Source: Roseburia_C sp900315735
Lineage (GTDB): Bacteria; Bacillota; Clostridia; Lachnospirales; Lachnospiraceae
NCBI GenBank assembly: GCA_052118425.1
Contig: JBQKHF010000002.1
Direction: 5' to 3' (one strand)
Length of the DNA: 64,000 nucleotides
The notes beneath the pieces are model-generated. The model was not told the DNA's origin and ran no database searches. It saw only the letters and a program-made list of their open reading frames with translations. Both the position numbers and the translations under genes were made by a program. This document shows, one piece after another, positions 41,031-49,960 of this stretch (its first letter is position 1; each line of letters starts with the position of its first letter).

Positions 41031-41075
41031 CAACAACTACAAGCAACACGCTGTGCGAGTTTCCCGCATAAAAAA
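41031..41075 (-). repeat. Dispersed intergenic repeat, copy C
   Basis: On the plus strand CAACTACAAGCAACACGCTG then TGCGAGTTTCCCGCAT and an A-run. It resembles copies at 8031-8072 and 25545-25582. Here, on the minus strand, it follows the U-tract of the T-box terminator and lies before the proS ATG, so it is part of the read-through leader. Confidence 0.6.
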
Positions 41076-41285
41076 GCCCTAAGCTATGATTTAGCTTAGG
41101 GCGAATGTTTCATCCGTGGTACCACCTAAATTCAGGACTGCTCCTGCACTCCGGCACATTATCTTATGCCTTCTCTCTGTAACGGGAGAACCCGACATAC
41201 CTTCACTTCTGCTTGGGTATGCAGCTCCAAGACTGGTTCATCATCTTCCGTCAAAAACTCTCACCTGCCGTTTTCTCTCTGAAGG
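41070..41285 (-). ncRNA. T-box riboswitch controlling proS
   Basis: tRNA-sensing leader on the minus strand. From 5' it shows AGAGAG at the base of stem I (41275-41280), a candidate proline specifier CCA in the context GAACCAGTC, the T-box sequence GGTGGTACCACGG (41115-41127) and a terminator of GCCCTAAGCTA/TAGCTTAGGGC with six T (41070-41102). The proline specificity fits the downstream gene. The specifier assignment is by position and should be checked by folding. Confidence 0.9.
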
Positions 41286-41325
41286 CTTCCAATGATTACT
41301 ATTTCTCTTCCACACTTTCTCATAC

Positions 41326-41354
41326 ATTTTACCAACGGACATTTTACTTGTCAA
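41326..41354 (-). promoter_or_regulatory. Sigma-A promoter of the proS T-box transcript
   Basis: On the minus strand TTGACA (41349-41354), 17 bases, TAAAAT (41326-41331); near consensus, just after the DUF4340 gene stop. Confidence 0.8.
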
Positions 41355-41359
41355 TCCTT

Positions 41360-41998
41360 TTATTCTGCAATTTCTGTTGTTCTTTCTGTATCCCCGTCTT
41401 GTAGAGTATCAGCTTCTTCTGTCTCTTCCGGCTGTTCAGTCGCCGTTTCCTCTGTACTCTCCGTTGCAGTCAGATCCGCAATTCCTTTCTGGTAAGTGGT
41501 ATATACTGCACTTCCTGCCAGATAAATGCTGTCAGACTGATCCGTCTTTACATAATACTGGCTCAGCATATCATTTTTATTCCCTACTAAAAGTGTTGTG
41601 GTTCCCTTGTCTGTCGTCAATGTAATGGTATTTGATGGAGTTTCAAGGCCATACTCTGATAAGTCCTCATAATCCTTTATTTCCTGCTCTGCCGCAAGTT
41701 GTGCTGCGGTGGCAACCAATGTTTCCACGGCATCCTGGTCTAAGGCAATGCTTTTATCTGCCTCATAATACCAGGTGTCATCTTCTTTTACAAAGGATAA
41801 GGTCTCATTATTATACCGATAGGAAAATGCATTTACATCTTCTGTGGCGATGTCAGTCACCGTTACTTTTGAAGCTTCTTCCTCTTCCTGTTTTTTCTGC
41901 TCCTGGCTCTTATTCCACTTTGTCAGTCCAACCCATGCCACAATGCAGACAAGAAGCAGGATGCATAAAGCAATCAACTGTTTTTTCTGTTTCTTCAT
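41360..41998 (-). CDS. DUF4340 domain protein of the Gld-like ABC exporter
   Basis: A 212-aa protein with one N-terminal membrane helix (KQLIALCILLLVCIVAWVGL), a short acidic linker, then a DUF4340-type extracellular domain (FSYRYNNETLSFVKEDDTWYYEAD, then LTTDKGTTTLLVGNKNDM) and an acidic Thr/Glu-rich tail. Its ATG overlaps the stop codon of the permease gene by one base. DUF4340 proteins regularly follow GldG-like genes; role unknown, perhaps substrate handling outside. Confidence 0.85.
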   Translation of the reverse strand: MKKQKKQLIALCILLLVCIVAWVGLTKWNKSQEQKKQEEEEASKVTVTDIATEDVNAFSYRYNNETLSFVKEDDTWYYEADKSIALDQDAVETLVATAAQLAAEQEIKDYEDLSEYGLETPSNTITLTTDKGTTTLLVGNKNDMLSQYYVKTDQSDSIYLAGSAVYTTYQKGIADLTATESTEETATEQPEETEEADTLQDGDTERTTEIAE

Positions 41999-44103
41999 TA
42001 CTTCTTTCTCCTTCTCATCCAGATTACGATACCGATTGCAAGAAGCAATAGCGGAATTACTGCAATACCGATTACCGCTGATGCAATGACAACCGAAGCC
42101 GGTGCGGTTAGGGTACTGCTGTCATACTCTTTGACCGGAATTGCAACTCCGGAGCCACTGTCTTCCGGAATATAGCTTGCAATAGATTTTGAAAATACCG
42201 ATAAATTGTTTCCGGATACCATGCTGTCTGCATCATCCGAGAACATACTCATGGAAGAATATACAAGAATATCGGCACTTGTATCATCCAGCGTTTTTTC
42301 TGCTTTTAATCCCACTGTAAACGGTCCTGCAATGTCATTCTCAGTCTTCTCCAAAGAGCTTGTAGTATCTGTCTTACTGTATGCTGCATCTGAAGTTGTA
42401 AGTAATGGTGTATAGGTTACGTTTTCGGTATCAGCATTATAGGTAAGACCTACTGCATATGGTGTAAATACGTAGCCATCTACATCAGAGGTCAGTGCAC
42501 TGCTTTCTACATTTGGTAAAAGATAATATGGTGCCTGATAATAGGAACCTGTATTGCTTTCCATTACCATTCCGTCTACTGCAGTGATACCAAACTCGCT
42601 TAAAACCGAATAGAAATTGCTCATATCTGCATCCGTATAGGATAACGTCACAAAAAGCTTTCCACCTTTATTGATATAATCAATTACTTTTGCTGCATCA
42701 TCTGAAGAAAAATCCGAAGTCGGTCCATTGATAATAAGTGCCTGGGCATCTTCCGGAATACTGTCTGCCTGCATCAGATTAAGACTGTTTAAAGTAACGT
42801 TTGCTTTCTCCACAGCATCTTTAAAGTTACCGCTTAATGCCGTTTCACCATGTCCCTGCAATTCGTACATAACCGGCATCTCATCGGATGTGACGTAGGA
42901 AATAGCACTGGTAAGCTGTCCCTCTCCATCATAGCCTGTTGTCTGGCTGGTATAGGTGCTGTAATCCACACTGGTCTCGTAAATATTGCTGTAATTAATT
43001 ACTTTGGAACGTTTACTGCTTTCTACAATAAGGCTCTTTCTGGTGATAGATGTATCATCCGTGTAATCCCGGTAAAAGTTCGGATAAACGGATGGGTCTT
43101 TATATTCTACCGAAATATGTGAAGATTCGCTTTCATAACGCTTTAATGTAGTTGCCAGGGTATCATCCATATTTCCTTCTGCTTCCAGGACATAAATTGT
43201 GACATCCTCGTCCAGATTATGAAGAATCTCTTTCGTATCATCGGAAATGGAATACATCTTCTGTGCTGTCAAATCGACTGATGTAATGGAAGACGGTAAT
43301 GCATTTACCACAAGGTTCACTGCAACCGTAACAACGATTCCGATCACAACCATGGCTGAACTGAATACGCCAAGCTTTAATTTCTTACTGCTCATTCTCC
43401 AACGGCGCTTCTGTATCGACTGTACCGTCAGGAACAAAAACAGGATAATCATGGACATGTAATATACAATGCCGGATACATCAAGAATTCCCTGCATTAA
43501 CATATCCATGTGTTTTGTCAAATCATAGCAGCCTAAAATCTTTGTAATAATATTTCCATTCTGTGAAATCAGATTGGTAATTCCGATCATCAGATATCCC
43601 ACAAAAAGAAATACAAAGGTAAGGACTGCTGAAATCACAATGCTCTCTGTCAGTGAAGATACAAAAGTTCCAATGGCAATACAGGTCATGCCATATAACC
43701 AGAAGCCCAGTACTCCCACATAACTCTTTGCAAATGCGACGCTTCCATAAGCAGACATAATTAACGGTGTCAGGCACATAACCGCTACACTGATGGTAAA
43801 TACAGTGCCGGTGGCAAGATATTTTGCCAGAACCACTTTTTCTACCGATACCGGTGAAGTTAAAATCAACTGGTCTGTCTTATTCTTCCGCTCCTCTGCC
43901 AGGGTACGCATGGTAAGAATCGGCACAGTAACCAGAAACAGAAACGTTACTGCCGATAAAGTACTGCTGATGTCTGTCGAACCATAATACATATTGTATA
44001 CATAAAAATAAAGACCAAACAGTGCCAGTGTTGCCGCAATAAAAAGCCATCCGGTCACTGTCTGAAAATAAGATTTTAATTCTCTTTTCCATATTGCACG
44101 CAT
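41998..44103 (-). CDS. Fused ABC-2 permease and GldG-like protein
   Basis: A 701-aa fusion. Residues about 1-235 are a six-helix ABC-2 permease (start WKRELKSYFQTVTGWLFIAATLALFG), like GldF. Residues about 240-680 are a GldG/ABC-auxiliary extracellular region (DLTAQKMYSISDDTKEILHNLDEDVTIYVLEAEG), closed by a C-terminal helix (IASAVIGIAVIPLLLLAIGIVIWM) and a basic tail. In Bacteroidetes GldF and GldG are separate; in Firmicutes fusions are common and no gliding is implied. It shares one base with both neighbouring genes. Confidence 0.88.
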   Translation of the reverse strand: MRAIWKRELKSYFQTVTGWLFIAATLALFGLYFYVYNMYYGSTDISSTLSAVTFLFLVTVPILTMRTLAEERKNKTDQLILTSPVSVEKVVLAKYLATGTVFTISVAVMCLTPLIMSAYGSVAFAKSYVGVLGFWLYGMTCIAIGTFVSSLTESIVISAVLTFVFLFVGYLMIGITNLISQNGNIITKILGCYDLTKHMDMLMQGILDVSGIVYYMSMIILFLFLTVQSIQKRRWRMSSKKLKLGVFSSAMVVIGIVVTVAVNLVVNALPSSITSVDLTAQKMYSISDDTKEILHNLDEDVTIYVLEAEGNMDDTLATTLKRYESESSHISVEYKDPSVYPNFYRDYTDDTSITRKSLIVESSKRSKVINYSNIYETSVDYSTYTSQTTGYDGEGQLTSAISYVTSDEMPVMYELQGHGETALSGNFKDAVEKANVTLNSLNLMQADSIPEDAQALIINGPTSDFSSDDAAKVIDYINKGGKLFVTLSYTDADMSNFYSVLSEFGITAVDGMVMESNTGSYYQAPYYLLPNVESSALTSDVDGYVFTPYAVGLTYNADTENVTYTPLLTTSDAAYSKTDTTSSLEKTENDIAGPFTVGLKAEKTLDDTSADILVYSSMSMFSDDADSMVSGNNLSVFSKSIASYIPEDSGSGVAIPVKEYDSSTLTAPASVVIASAVIGIAVIPLLLLAIGIVIWMRRRKK

Positions 44104-45044
44104 TACTCTTCCTCCTTTGATGTAAGTTCAAGAAAGATATCTTCCAGCGATTTACCACCGTTTATCATTTCCAAAATCGGCATATCAGATTGTGCACAAA
44201 TATGAAAAATCTCTTCTCTGACATCTTCATTTTTTTCTGCTGTTACAGTCACCTCAGTAATTCCATCCTCAGGCTGTTTTTTTGTCTCCACTGCAGTAAT
44301 ATGTTCTGCATCTGCAAAAGCTTCTTTTACTTTTGTTTCTTCAGCTTTTAATTTAAGCTCAATTACCTGTCCACCGGACATCCTCTCTACCAGTTCTTCC
44401 GTTTCTTCCGATGCAACTAATTTTCCATGGGAAATAATAAATATGTAATCACATACTGCCCGGACTTCCGAAAGAATATGAGAACTTAAAATCACGGTAT
44501 GCTTCTTGCCAAGACTTCGAATCAGATCACGAATTTCAATCATCTGCTTCGGATCTAATCCTACTGTAGGCTCATCTAATATAATAACTTCCGGATAACC
44601 TAAGATTGCCTGTGCCAGTCCGACTCTCTGCCGGTATCCTTTGGAAAGATTTTTAATCAGTCTTCCTCTCATATCGGTAATCTTTGTAGTTGCCATGGCA
44701 TCTTCTACATATGGTTTCCGGTTCTCTTTCGAAATCTTCTTAAGTTCTGCTGCAAACAAAAGATATTCTTCCACCGTCATATCCATGTATAAAGGCGGCA
44801 GTTCCGGCAAATAGCCAATACATTTCTTTGCTTCCTCCGGCTGTGCTAAAATATCAAATCCATTGATTTTAATAGTTCCCTCTGTCGCCCCCAGATATCC
44901 GGTAATCATGTTCATTGTAGTTGATTTTCCTGCACCATTCGGTCCTAAGAATCCATAAATCCTTCCCGGCTCAATGGTAAGATTCAAATCCTCTACTGCC
45001 ACATGCGTCCCGTATTTTTTCGTCAAATGACTAATCTCTATCAC
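44103..45044 (-). CDS. ABC transporter ATP-binding protein (GldA-like)
   Basis: ATPase of the exporter. Walker A GPNGAGKSTT, signature LSKGYRQRVGLAQA, Walker B VIILDEPTVGLDP, switch His in ILSSHILSEV. A C-terminal extension of about 90 residues is typical of ABC-2 ATPases. The start codon is GTG with AAGGAGG upstream. First gene of the three-gene unit ATPase, permease/GldG, DUF4340. Confidence 0.92.
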   Translation of the reverse strand: MIEISHLTKKYGTHVAVEDLNLTIEPGRIYGFLGPNGAGKSTTMNMITGYLGATEGTIKINGFDILAQPEEAKKCIGYLPELPPLYMDMTVEEYLLFAAELKKISKENRKPYVEDAMATTKITDMRGRLIKNLSKGYRQRVGLAQAILGYPEVIILDEPTVGLDPKQMIEIRDLIRSLGKKHTVILSSHILSEVRAVCDYIFIISHGKLVASEETEELVERMSGGQVIELKLKAEETKVKEAFADAEHITAVETKKQPEDGITEVTVTAEKNEDVREEIFHICAQSDMPILEMINGGKSLEDIFLELTSKEEE

Positions 45045-45160
45045 GTCTCTTCCTCCTTATAACATCTTACCTCAGAAAGTTTATGAGAAAGTTGTGTTAA
45101 AAAGACGATGATTTTGTGACAAAAATGCGGTCAAACTGTGTTTTTTGTGTGACGGCTTTT

Positions 45161-45808
45161 TTAATCTAATAATTCTTCAAAGCTTACGATATAACGGTCG
45201 GATAGCTGCATAATTTCATTTTTCTCATAGGAGGAATGGATATCTTCCACACCTACCACATAGAAATCATCCATCTTTGCACCTTCCACACCTTTTAAAA
45301 TATCTTCATATACCACACACTGCTTCGGTTTCAAAGAAAGCTTTTCTGCTGCAAGCTGGTAAACGTCCGGGAATCCCTTTCCCCTCTTTACTTCCTGCGT
45401 CACTGTAAATGCATCAAAATATTCCATGATGCCACAATGGTTAAGACAGGGACGAAACAGCCGCTCATCGGAAGAAGTTGCTGCTGCAATCTTAATTCCT
45501 TCTGCCCTCAGTTGTTTCAGGTAGTCTATAACACCTGCTTTCAGCTTTACTTCATTGGTATAAGCTTCAATCGCCATATCAAACCATTCTTTAATAATCT
45601 CTTCTTCTGACTCCGGCAGATTAAAACGCTCTTTGGTATATTCTGCTGCCGCATCAAAATTCTTAGAAGTAATTGCTACCAGATAATCATCCGGCACAAC
45701 AAATCCTCTTTTGCCAAGAAAATCCTCATCAATTTTTCGCCATACTCCCATGGAGTCTAAAAGAGTGCCATCTAAATCAAAGATGGCACCCATTCTATTA
45801 TCAATCAT
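45161..45808 (-). CDS. HAD superfamily hydrolase (beta-phosphoglucomutase/phosphatase-like)
   Basis: Motif I GAIFDLDGTLLDSMGVW (nucleophile Asp), motif II in AAATSSDERL, motif III Lys in VKRGKGFPDVYQLAA, motif IV VYEDILKGVEGAKM. The helical cap is inserted after motif I. It is 215 aa. It begins ten bases after the argS stop and is probably cotranscribed. The substrate could be a sugar phosphate or nucleotide; sequence alone does not decide. Confidence 0.85.
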   Translation of the reverse strand: MIDNRMGAIFDLDGTLLDSMGVWRKIDEDFLGKRGFVVPDDYLVAITSKNFDAAAEYTKERFNLPESEEEIIKEWFDMAIEAYTNEVKLKAGVIDYLKQLRAEGIKIAAATSSDERLFRPCLNHCGIMEYFDAFTVTQEVKRGKGFPDVYQLAAEKLSLKPKQCVVYEDILKGVEGAKMDDFYVVGVEDIHSSYEKNEIMQLSDRYIVSFEELLD

Positions 45809-45818
45809 ATATTTTCCT

Positions 45819-47588
45819 TTACATTCTGTCTGGTGCAGAGAAGCCTAATACATCAATACAAACCTCTAATGTCCGTTTGGTCAGCTTAAGTAAACGAACA
45901 TAGGAAGCCTGCACTGCTTCGTCTTCTTCTGCCATAATCTTTGTCTCATGATAGAAGTGATTCAAGGCATTTGCCAGATCATAGATATAGGAACATACCT
46001 TATGTGGTGCTGTCTCTTCGTATGCATTTTCCATCATTGCATTGAAACGGGTCAGCTCTAACATCAATGCCTTCTCGCTTTCTGAATGTGCCGGAAGGAT
46101 TGCTGCTGTTCCAGCTTCTTTTCCAGCCTCTTTATACTTGTTCAGAATGGATTTGATTCGAACAATCGTATAAAGGATATATGGACCTGTATTTCCTTCA
46201 AATGAAGTAAAGCGGTCAATATCAAAAATATAATCCTTGGAAGCCTGATTGGAAAGATCTCCATATTTTACTGCAGAAAGTGCAACTACTTTTGCTGTTG
46301 CTTTTGCTTCCTCTTCTTCTACTGTACGGTTCTCTGTAATCTTGCGGTACATCTCATCATTAATACTGGAAAGCAGTGTCTCTAATCGCATGACACCACC
46401 CTCTCTGGTCTTGAATGGCTTACCATCTTTTCCATTCATGGTACCAAAGCCTAAGAACTGAAGCTCTGTATCATCATCCACAAGATGTGTCTTTCTGGCA
46501 CAACGGAATACCTGTGTAAAATACAATTCCTGACGTTTATCTACCACATAGATAATTTTATCCGGATGATAGTCTTTCATACGCCATACAATCGTTGCAA
46601 GGTCTGTTGTATTATAAAGAGAAGCTCCATCGGATTTTAAAATCATACATGGTGGAATTTCTTTCGTGTCGGTCTCTTCTTTGACGTCTACTACCAGTGC
46701 ACCATCACTGATATATGCATAACCGTCATCTTTCATCTTCTGTACCATGTCAGGGATATATGGCTGTGCATCAGACTCACCCTTCCATAATTCAAAAGAT
46801 ACATTTAAATTAGCATAATTCTTCTTTAAGTCCGTTACGGATACATTTAAAATATGGGAAAGTAATGCCTGATAACCTCTTCTTCCATGCTGTAATTCAT
46901 AAGTTGCCTGCATGGCAGCTTCTTTATAAGCTGCATCCTCTTTGGATTTTCCACTGGCTGTCGGATAAATTTCTTCCAGCTCGGAAATCGTAAATGGAGG
47001 TTCAACCGGGTATTCTCCCTCATAATTTTCATCAAAATAGCAAAGTTCCGGCTTGCGGAGCTTTAACTCGGTAATAATCAGTCCCATCTGAAGCCCCCAG
47101 TCACCCAGATGCACATCACCAATCATATTGTGTCCCATGAATTTACCAATACGTTTGATGCTCTCACCGATAATGGCAGAACGTAAATGTCCTACATGAA
47201 GCGGTTTTGCAACATTTGGTCCACCGTAGTCAATCATGATTGTTTTCGGATTTTCTACCTTGTCACAGCCTAAACGTTCTGTATCCTCCTGCATCTTGCT
47301 GATATAGGAAGCCACAAATTCATTATTCAGCTTTAAATTAAGGAATCCAGGCTTTACTGCCTCTACGGATTCAAACATCGCATTATCCTTAAGCTGTGTT
47401 ACCACTTCCTCAGCAATCATAATCGGTGCTTTCTTATATTCTTTTGCAGCAGCCATAGCGCCGTTGCACTGATATTCACATAAGTCCGGTCTGTTTGAAA
47501 CAGTTACTTTTGCATATTTTGCATCAAGTCCGGCTGCTTCAAATGCTTTCACCATCTCATCTGTTATTAAGTCCAGTATCTTTCTCAT
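45819..47588 (-). CDS. argS: Arginyl-tRNA synthetase
   Basis: Class I synthetase that charges tRNA-Arg. The HIGH motif is PNVAKPLHVGHLRSAIIGES (HVGH), and the C-terminal anticodon-binding (DALR) domain contains LARFN-like ELTRFNAMMENAYEETAPHKVCSYIYDLANALNHFYH. The KMSKS-equivalent region is GKPFKTREGGVMRL. It is 589 aa, close to normal. The promoter is at 47628-47655 and there is no T-box, unlike proS. Confidence 0.95.
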   Translation of the reverse strand: MRKILDLITDEMVKAFEAAGLDAKYAKVTVSNRPDLCEYQCNGAMAAAKEYKKAPIMIAEEVVTQLKDNAMFESVEAVKPGFLNLKLNNEFVASYISKMQEDTERLGCDKVENPKTIMIDYGGPNVAKPLHVGHLRSAIIGESIKRIGKFMGHNMIGDVHLGDWGLQMGLIITELKLRKPELCYFDENYEGEYPVEPPFTISELEEIYPTASGKSKEDAAYKEAAMQATYELQHGRRGYQALLSHILNVSVTDLKKNYANLNVSFELWKGESDAQPYIPDMVQKMKDDGYAYISDGALVVDVKEETDTKEIPPCMILKSDGASLYNTTDLATIVWRMKDYHPDKIIYVVDKRQELYFTQVFRCARKTHLVDDDTELQFLGFGTMNGKDGKPFKTREGGVMRLETLLSSINDEMYRKITENRTVEEEEAKATAKVVALSAVKYGDLSNQASKDYIFDIDRFTSFEGNTGPYILYTIVRIKSILNKYKEAGKEAGTAAILPAHSESEKALMLELTRFNAMMENAYEETAPHKVCSYIYDLANALNHFYHETKIMAEEDEAVQASYVRLLKLTKRTLEVCIDVLGFSAPDRM

Positions 47589-47627
47589 TCTTTCTCATGT
47601 TCCTTTCTGAGCATTCTATTTTTCCAT

Positions 47628-47655
47628 TTTATACTCAAAGGTAAGCAGTTGTCAA
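47628..47655 (-). promoter_or_regulatory. Sigma-A promoter of argS
   Basis: On the minus strand TTGACA (47650-47655), 16 bases, TATAAA (47628-47633), directly after the dapF-like stop codon. Confidence 0.7.
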
Positions 47656-48504
47656 CTACGCCAGAAAGTGTTCTGCCATCAGAATTGTTCCGATTTTCTG
47701 CACTTCCCCGGTAAGGAAAACACTGCCGTCCTCCCCGATTTCTATCAGCAACTGTCCACCCGGCATTGTAACTTTGATTCTATCATCCACCAGTCCAAGC
47801 TTATAGGATGCTACCGCTGCTGCACAGGCTCCTGTTCCGGAAGCTAAGGTATATCCGGCTCCCCGCTCATAGATTTCCACCCGGATATGTCCTCTGTCCA
47901 TTACTTTACACAACTGCATATTAATCCGGTTTGGAAAATAAGATGCATTTTCCACATAAGGTCCTAATTCCACCGCCTTTTCTTTACTGATTTCATCTAA
48001 ATGAATCACACAGTTTGGATTTCCCATGGACACACAGGTTGCCCGGTAAGAATGGCCATGAAAAGACAGTGGCCTGTTTATAATTTCCGGAGGCGCACCT
48101 ACATAAGCAAGTACCCCTCCGGTAAACTGTGGTTTTCCCATATTCACTTTCATAAGACTTCCATCTTCATTTAAGAAATCAATCTTTACTTCACCTGCTT
48201 TTGTATACAGGCAAAATGGTCTGTGACTGATATATCCGGCATCTAATAAATATTTTGCAAAAATACGCACACCATTTCCACTGCGCTCTGCTTCACTTCC
48301 ATCCGGATTAAATATCTTTACATAAATCTTATCATCCTGCTGTAACGGTCCATATAAAATACCATCAGCTCCTGCGCCGATATTTCTCCTGCACAGCTTC
48401 ACAATATGCCTTTCCAGCAAATGTATCTTATTCTTATTCGGGTCAAGTACAAGATAATCATTTCCTAATCCATGATACTTCTGTAGCAGCAATGCATCAT
48501 CCAT
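47656..48504 (-). CDS. Diaminopimelate epimerase-like protein lacking both catalytic Cys
   Basis: 282-aa protein with the two-lobed DapF fold: opening LQKYHGLGNDYLVLD, then ADGILYG and IFNPDGSEAERSGNGVRIFAKYL, and the C-lobe EIYERGAGYTLASGTGACAAAVASY. In DapF the two active-site acid/base residues are Cys in CGNG and Cys in ACGTG. Here both are Ser (Ser75, codon AGT; Ser222, codon TCC); everything around them is conserved. It may be a divergent epimerase, a related enzyme (the fold also serves proline racemases and dehydratases) or a non-catalytic relative. It stands between a coiled-coil gene and argS, away from other lysine genes. Confidence 0.8.
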   Translation of the reverse strand: MDDALLLQKYHGLGNDYLVLDPNKNKIHLLERHIVKLCRRNIGAGADGILYGPLQQDDKIYVKIFNPDGSEAERSGNGVRIFAKYLLDAGYISHRPFCLYTKAGEVKIDFLNEDGSLMKVNMGKPQFTGGVLAYVGAPPEIINRPLSFHGHSYRATCVSMGNPNCVIHLDEISKEKAVELGPYVENASYFPNRINMQLCKVMDRGHIRVEIYERGAGYTLASGTGACAAAVASYKLGLVDDRIKVTMPGGQLLIEIGEDGSVFLTGEVQKIGTILMAEHFLA

Positions 48505-48567
48505 ACTTTTGCTCCAGTTTCACTTCTTATTACAATATATGAATGAAATATTGTCCCTTAGAACTGA

Positions 48568-48999
48568 CTATTCCTGCTCTGATTCTTCCACTGCTTCTGT
48601 CTCTTCTGACTCTTCGGACTCTTCTATCTCTTCTGCTCCGCTTTCCGGTTGAATTTCTGTATCCTGCGGTGCTTCCTTTATTTCAGAATTCTTTTCTCCT
48701 AAAATAGCCGCTAATTTGTCATCTGAAATCGTTTCACCTGCTTCTTCTTTATGTAAACGTACTCTTTCTTCCTCAATCTGCCGCCTTACTGCCGCATCAA
48801 TCTCACGCTGCTTTTTTTCTTCTTCCTCTGCAGCTTCTCTTGCAAGACGATCAAGGATCTCCTGTGCCCGCTGCTCATCCTGCTGTTTCTTTCGTGCTGC
48901 CTGAATTTCTTCTTCCGACATATAATGAACATTCCAGCGTTTCACAATACTATGAGCAATTCGATCTCTTTCATTTCTCTTATCTATTGCATCCTGCAT
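48568..48999 (-). CDS. Glu-rich coiled-coil hypothetical protein
   Basis: A 143-aa protein, not recognised. Residues about 28-95 form a highly charged helix, probably a coiled coil (EEIQAARKKQQDEQRAQEIL, EEEEKKQREIDAAVRRQIEE). The C-terminal 45 residues are acidic low complexity (ESEESEETEAVEESEQE). No membrane segment or signal peptide. The ribosome binding site is weak (GGAAGTGGA). Likely real because of its position before the dapF-like gene in the same direction and the steady codon use. Confidence 0.6.
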   Translation of the reverse strand: MQDAIDKRNERDRIAHSIVKRWNVHYMSEEEIQAARKKQQDEQRAQEILDRLAREAAEEEEKKQREIDAAVRRQIEEERVRLHKEEAGETISDDKLAAILGEKNSEIKEAPQDTEIQPESGAEEIEESEESEETEAVEESEQE

Positions 49000-49092
49000 A
49001 TTATTCCACTTCCATTTTTTTCTTTATGTATATCATAGCTTCCACTTCTTTGTTTTTCAAGATGAAAAATTATTAAATTTTTATTGTTTCCG

Positions 49093-49122
49093 GCATATTT
49101 TTCTGCAAATAAGGACATCCTT
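49093..49122 (+). promoter_or_regulatory. Candidate sigma-G promoter of sigG
   Basis: GCATA (49093-49097), 18 bases, CATCCTT (49116-49122) compared with the classical sigma-G pattern GHATR-N18-CATNHTA; one mismatch in the last base of the -10. It lies about 50 bases before the sigG start, where autoregulation would be expected. Confidence 0.45.
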
Positions 49123-49174
49123 TCTGTATCAGCCAATGACTGCGAAAAACATTTTTAACCCGGAGGTAAGCATC

Positions 49175-49960
49175 ATGTCCGTCTACAAAGTTGAAATCTG
49201 CGGCGTAAATACCGCAAAACTTCCAATCCTCAAAGAAGATGAAAAGGCTGCTCTTTTTGTCCGGATCAAACAGGGGGATATGGATGCAAGAGAAACATAT
49301 ATCAAGGGTAATCTCCGCCTTGTATTAAGTGTGATTAAACGATTTTCCGGTAATCAGGAAAATATTGATGACCTCTTTCAGATTGGATGTATCGGACTGA
49401 TTAAATCCATTGATAATTTTGATGATACACTAGGGGTAAAATTTTCCACCTATGCTGTTCCTATGATTATTGGTGAAATCCGCCGCTATCTGCGGGACAA
49501 CAACAGTATCCGTGTCAGCCGCTCCCTGCGGGATACTGCCTATAAAGCCATTCACGCCAAGGAAATCCTAATGAAAAAGTCCATGCAGGAACCTACTTTA
49601 CAGGAGATTGCAAAAGAAGCCGGACTTACCAAAGAAGAAATTGTCTATGCTTTAGATGCCATTCAAAGTCCGGTCAGTCTTTATGACCCGGTCTATACCG
49701 ACGGTGGTGATACGCTCTATGTGATGGACCAGATTAGTGATAAAAAGAATAAAGAAGATAACTGGGTAGAAGGACTTGCCCTTTCCGATGCAATGAACCG
49801 GCTCAACGACAGAGAAAATCATATCGTTAAGCTGCGGTTCTTTGAAGGTAAGACCCAGATGGAGATTGCGGATGAGATTCATATTTCCCAGGCCCAGGTC
49901 AGCCGCCTGGAAAAATCTGCTCTAAAAACTATGAAAAATTATCTTGCTCTGCATACCTGA
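49175..49960 (+). CDS. sigG: RNA polymerase sigma-G (forespore)
   Basis: Late forespore sigma factor. The N-terminus MSVYKVEICGVNTAKLP is the SigG hallmark; region 2 (NLRLVLSVIKRFSGNQENIDDLFQIGCIGLIKSIDNFD...KFSTYAVPMIIGEIRRYLRDN) and region 4.2 (EGKTQMEIADEIHISQAQVSRLEKSAL) are clear. It is 261 aa, normal. The start at 49175 follows GGAGG; an in-frame Met 13 codons earlier lacks one. The 3' end overlaps bioY on the opposite strand by 22 bases. No spoIIGA-sigE is next to it. Confidence 0.96.
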   Translation: MSVYKVEICGVNTAKLPILKEDEKAALFVRIKQGDMDARETYIKGNLRLVLSVIKRFSGNQENIDDLFQIGCIGLIKSIDNFDDTLGVKFSTYAVPMIIGEIRRYLRDNNSIRVSRSLRDTAYKAIHAKEILMKKSMQEPTLQEIAKEAGLTKEEIVYALDAIQSPVSLYDPVYTDGGDTLYVMDQISDKKNKEDNWVEGLALSDAMNRLNDRENHIVKLRFFEGKTQMEIADEIHISQAQVSRLEKSALKTMKNYLALHT

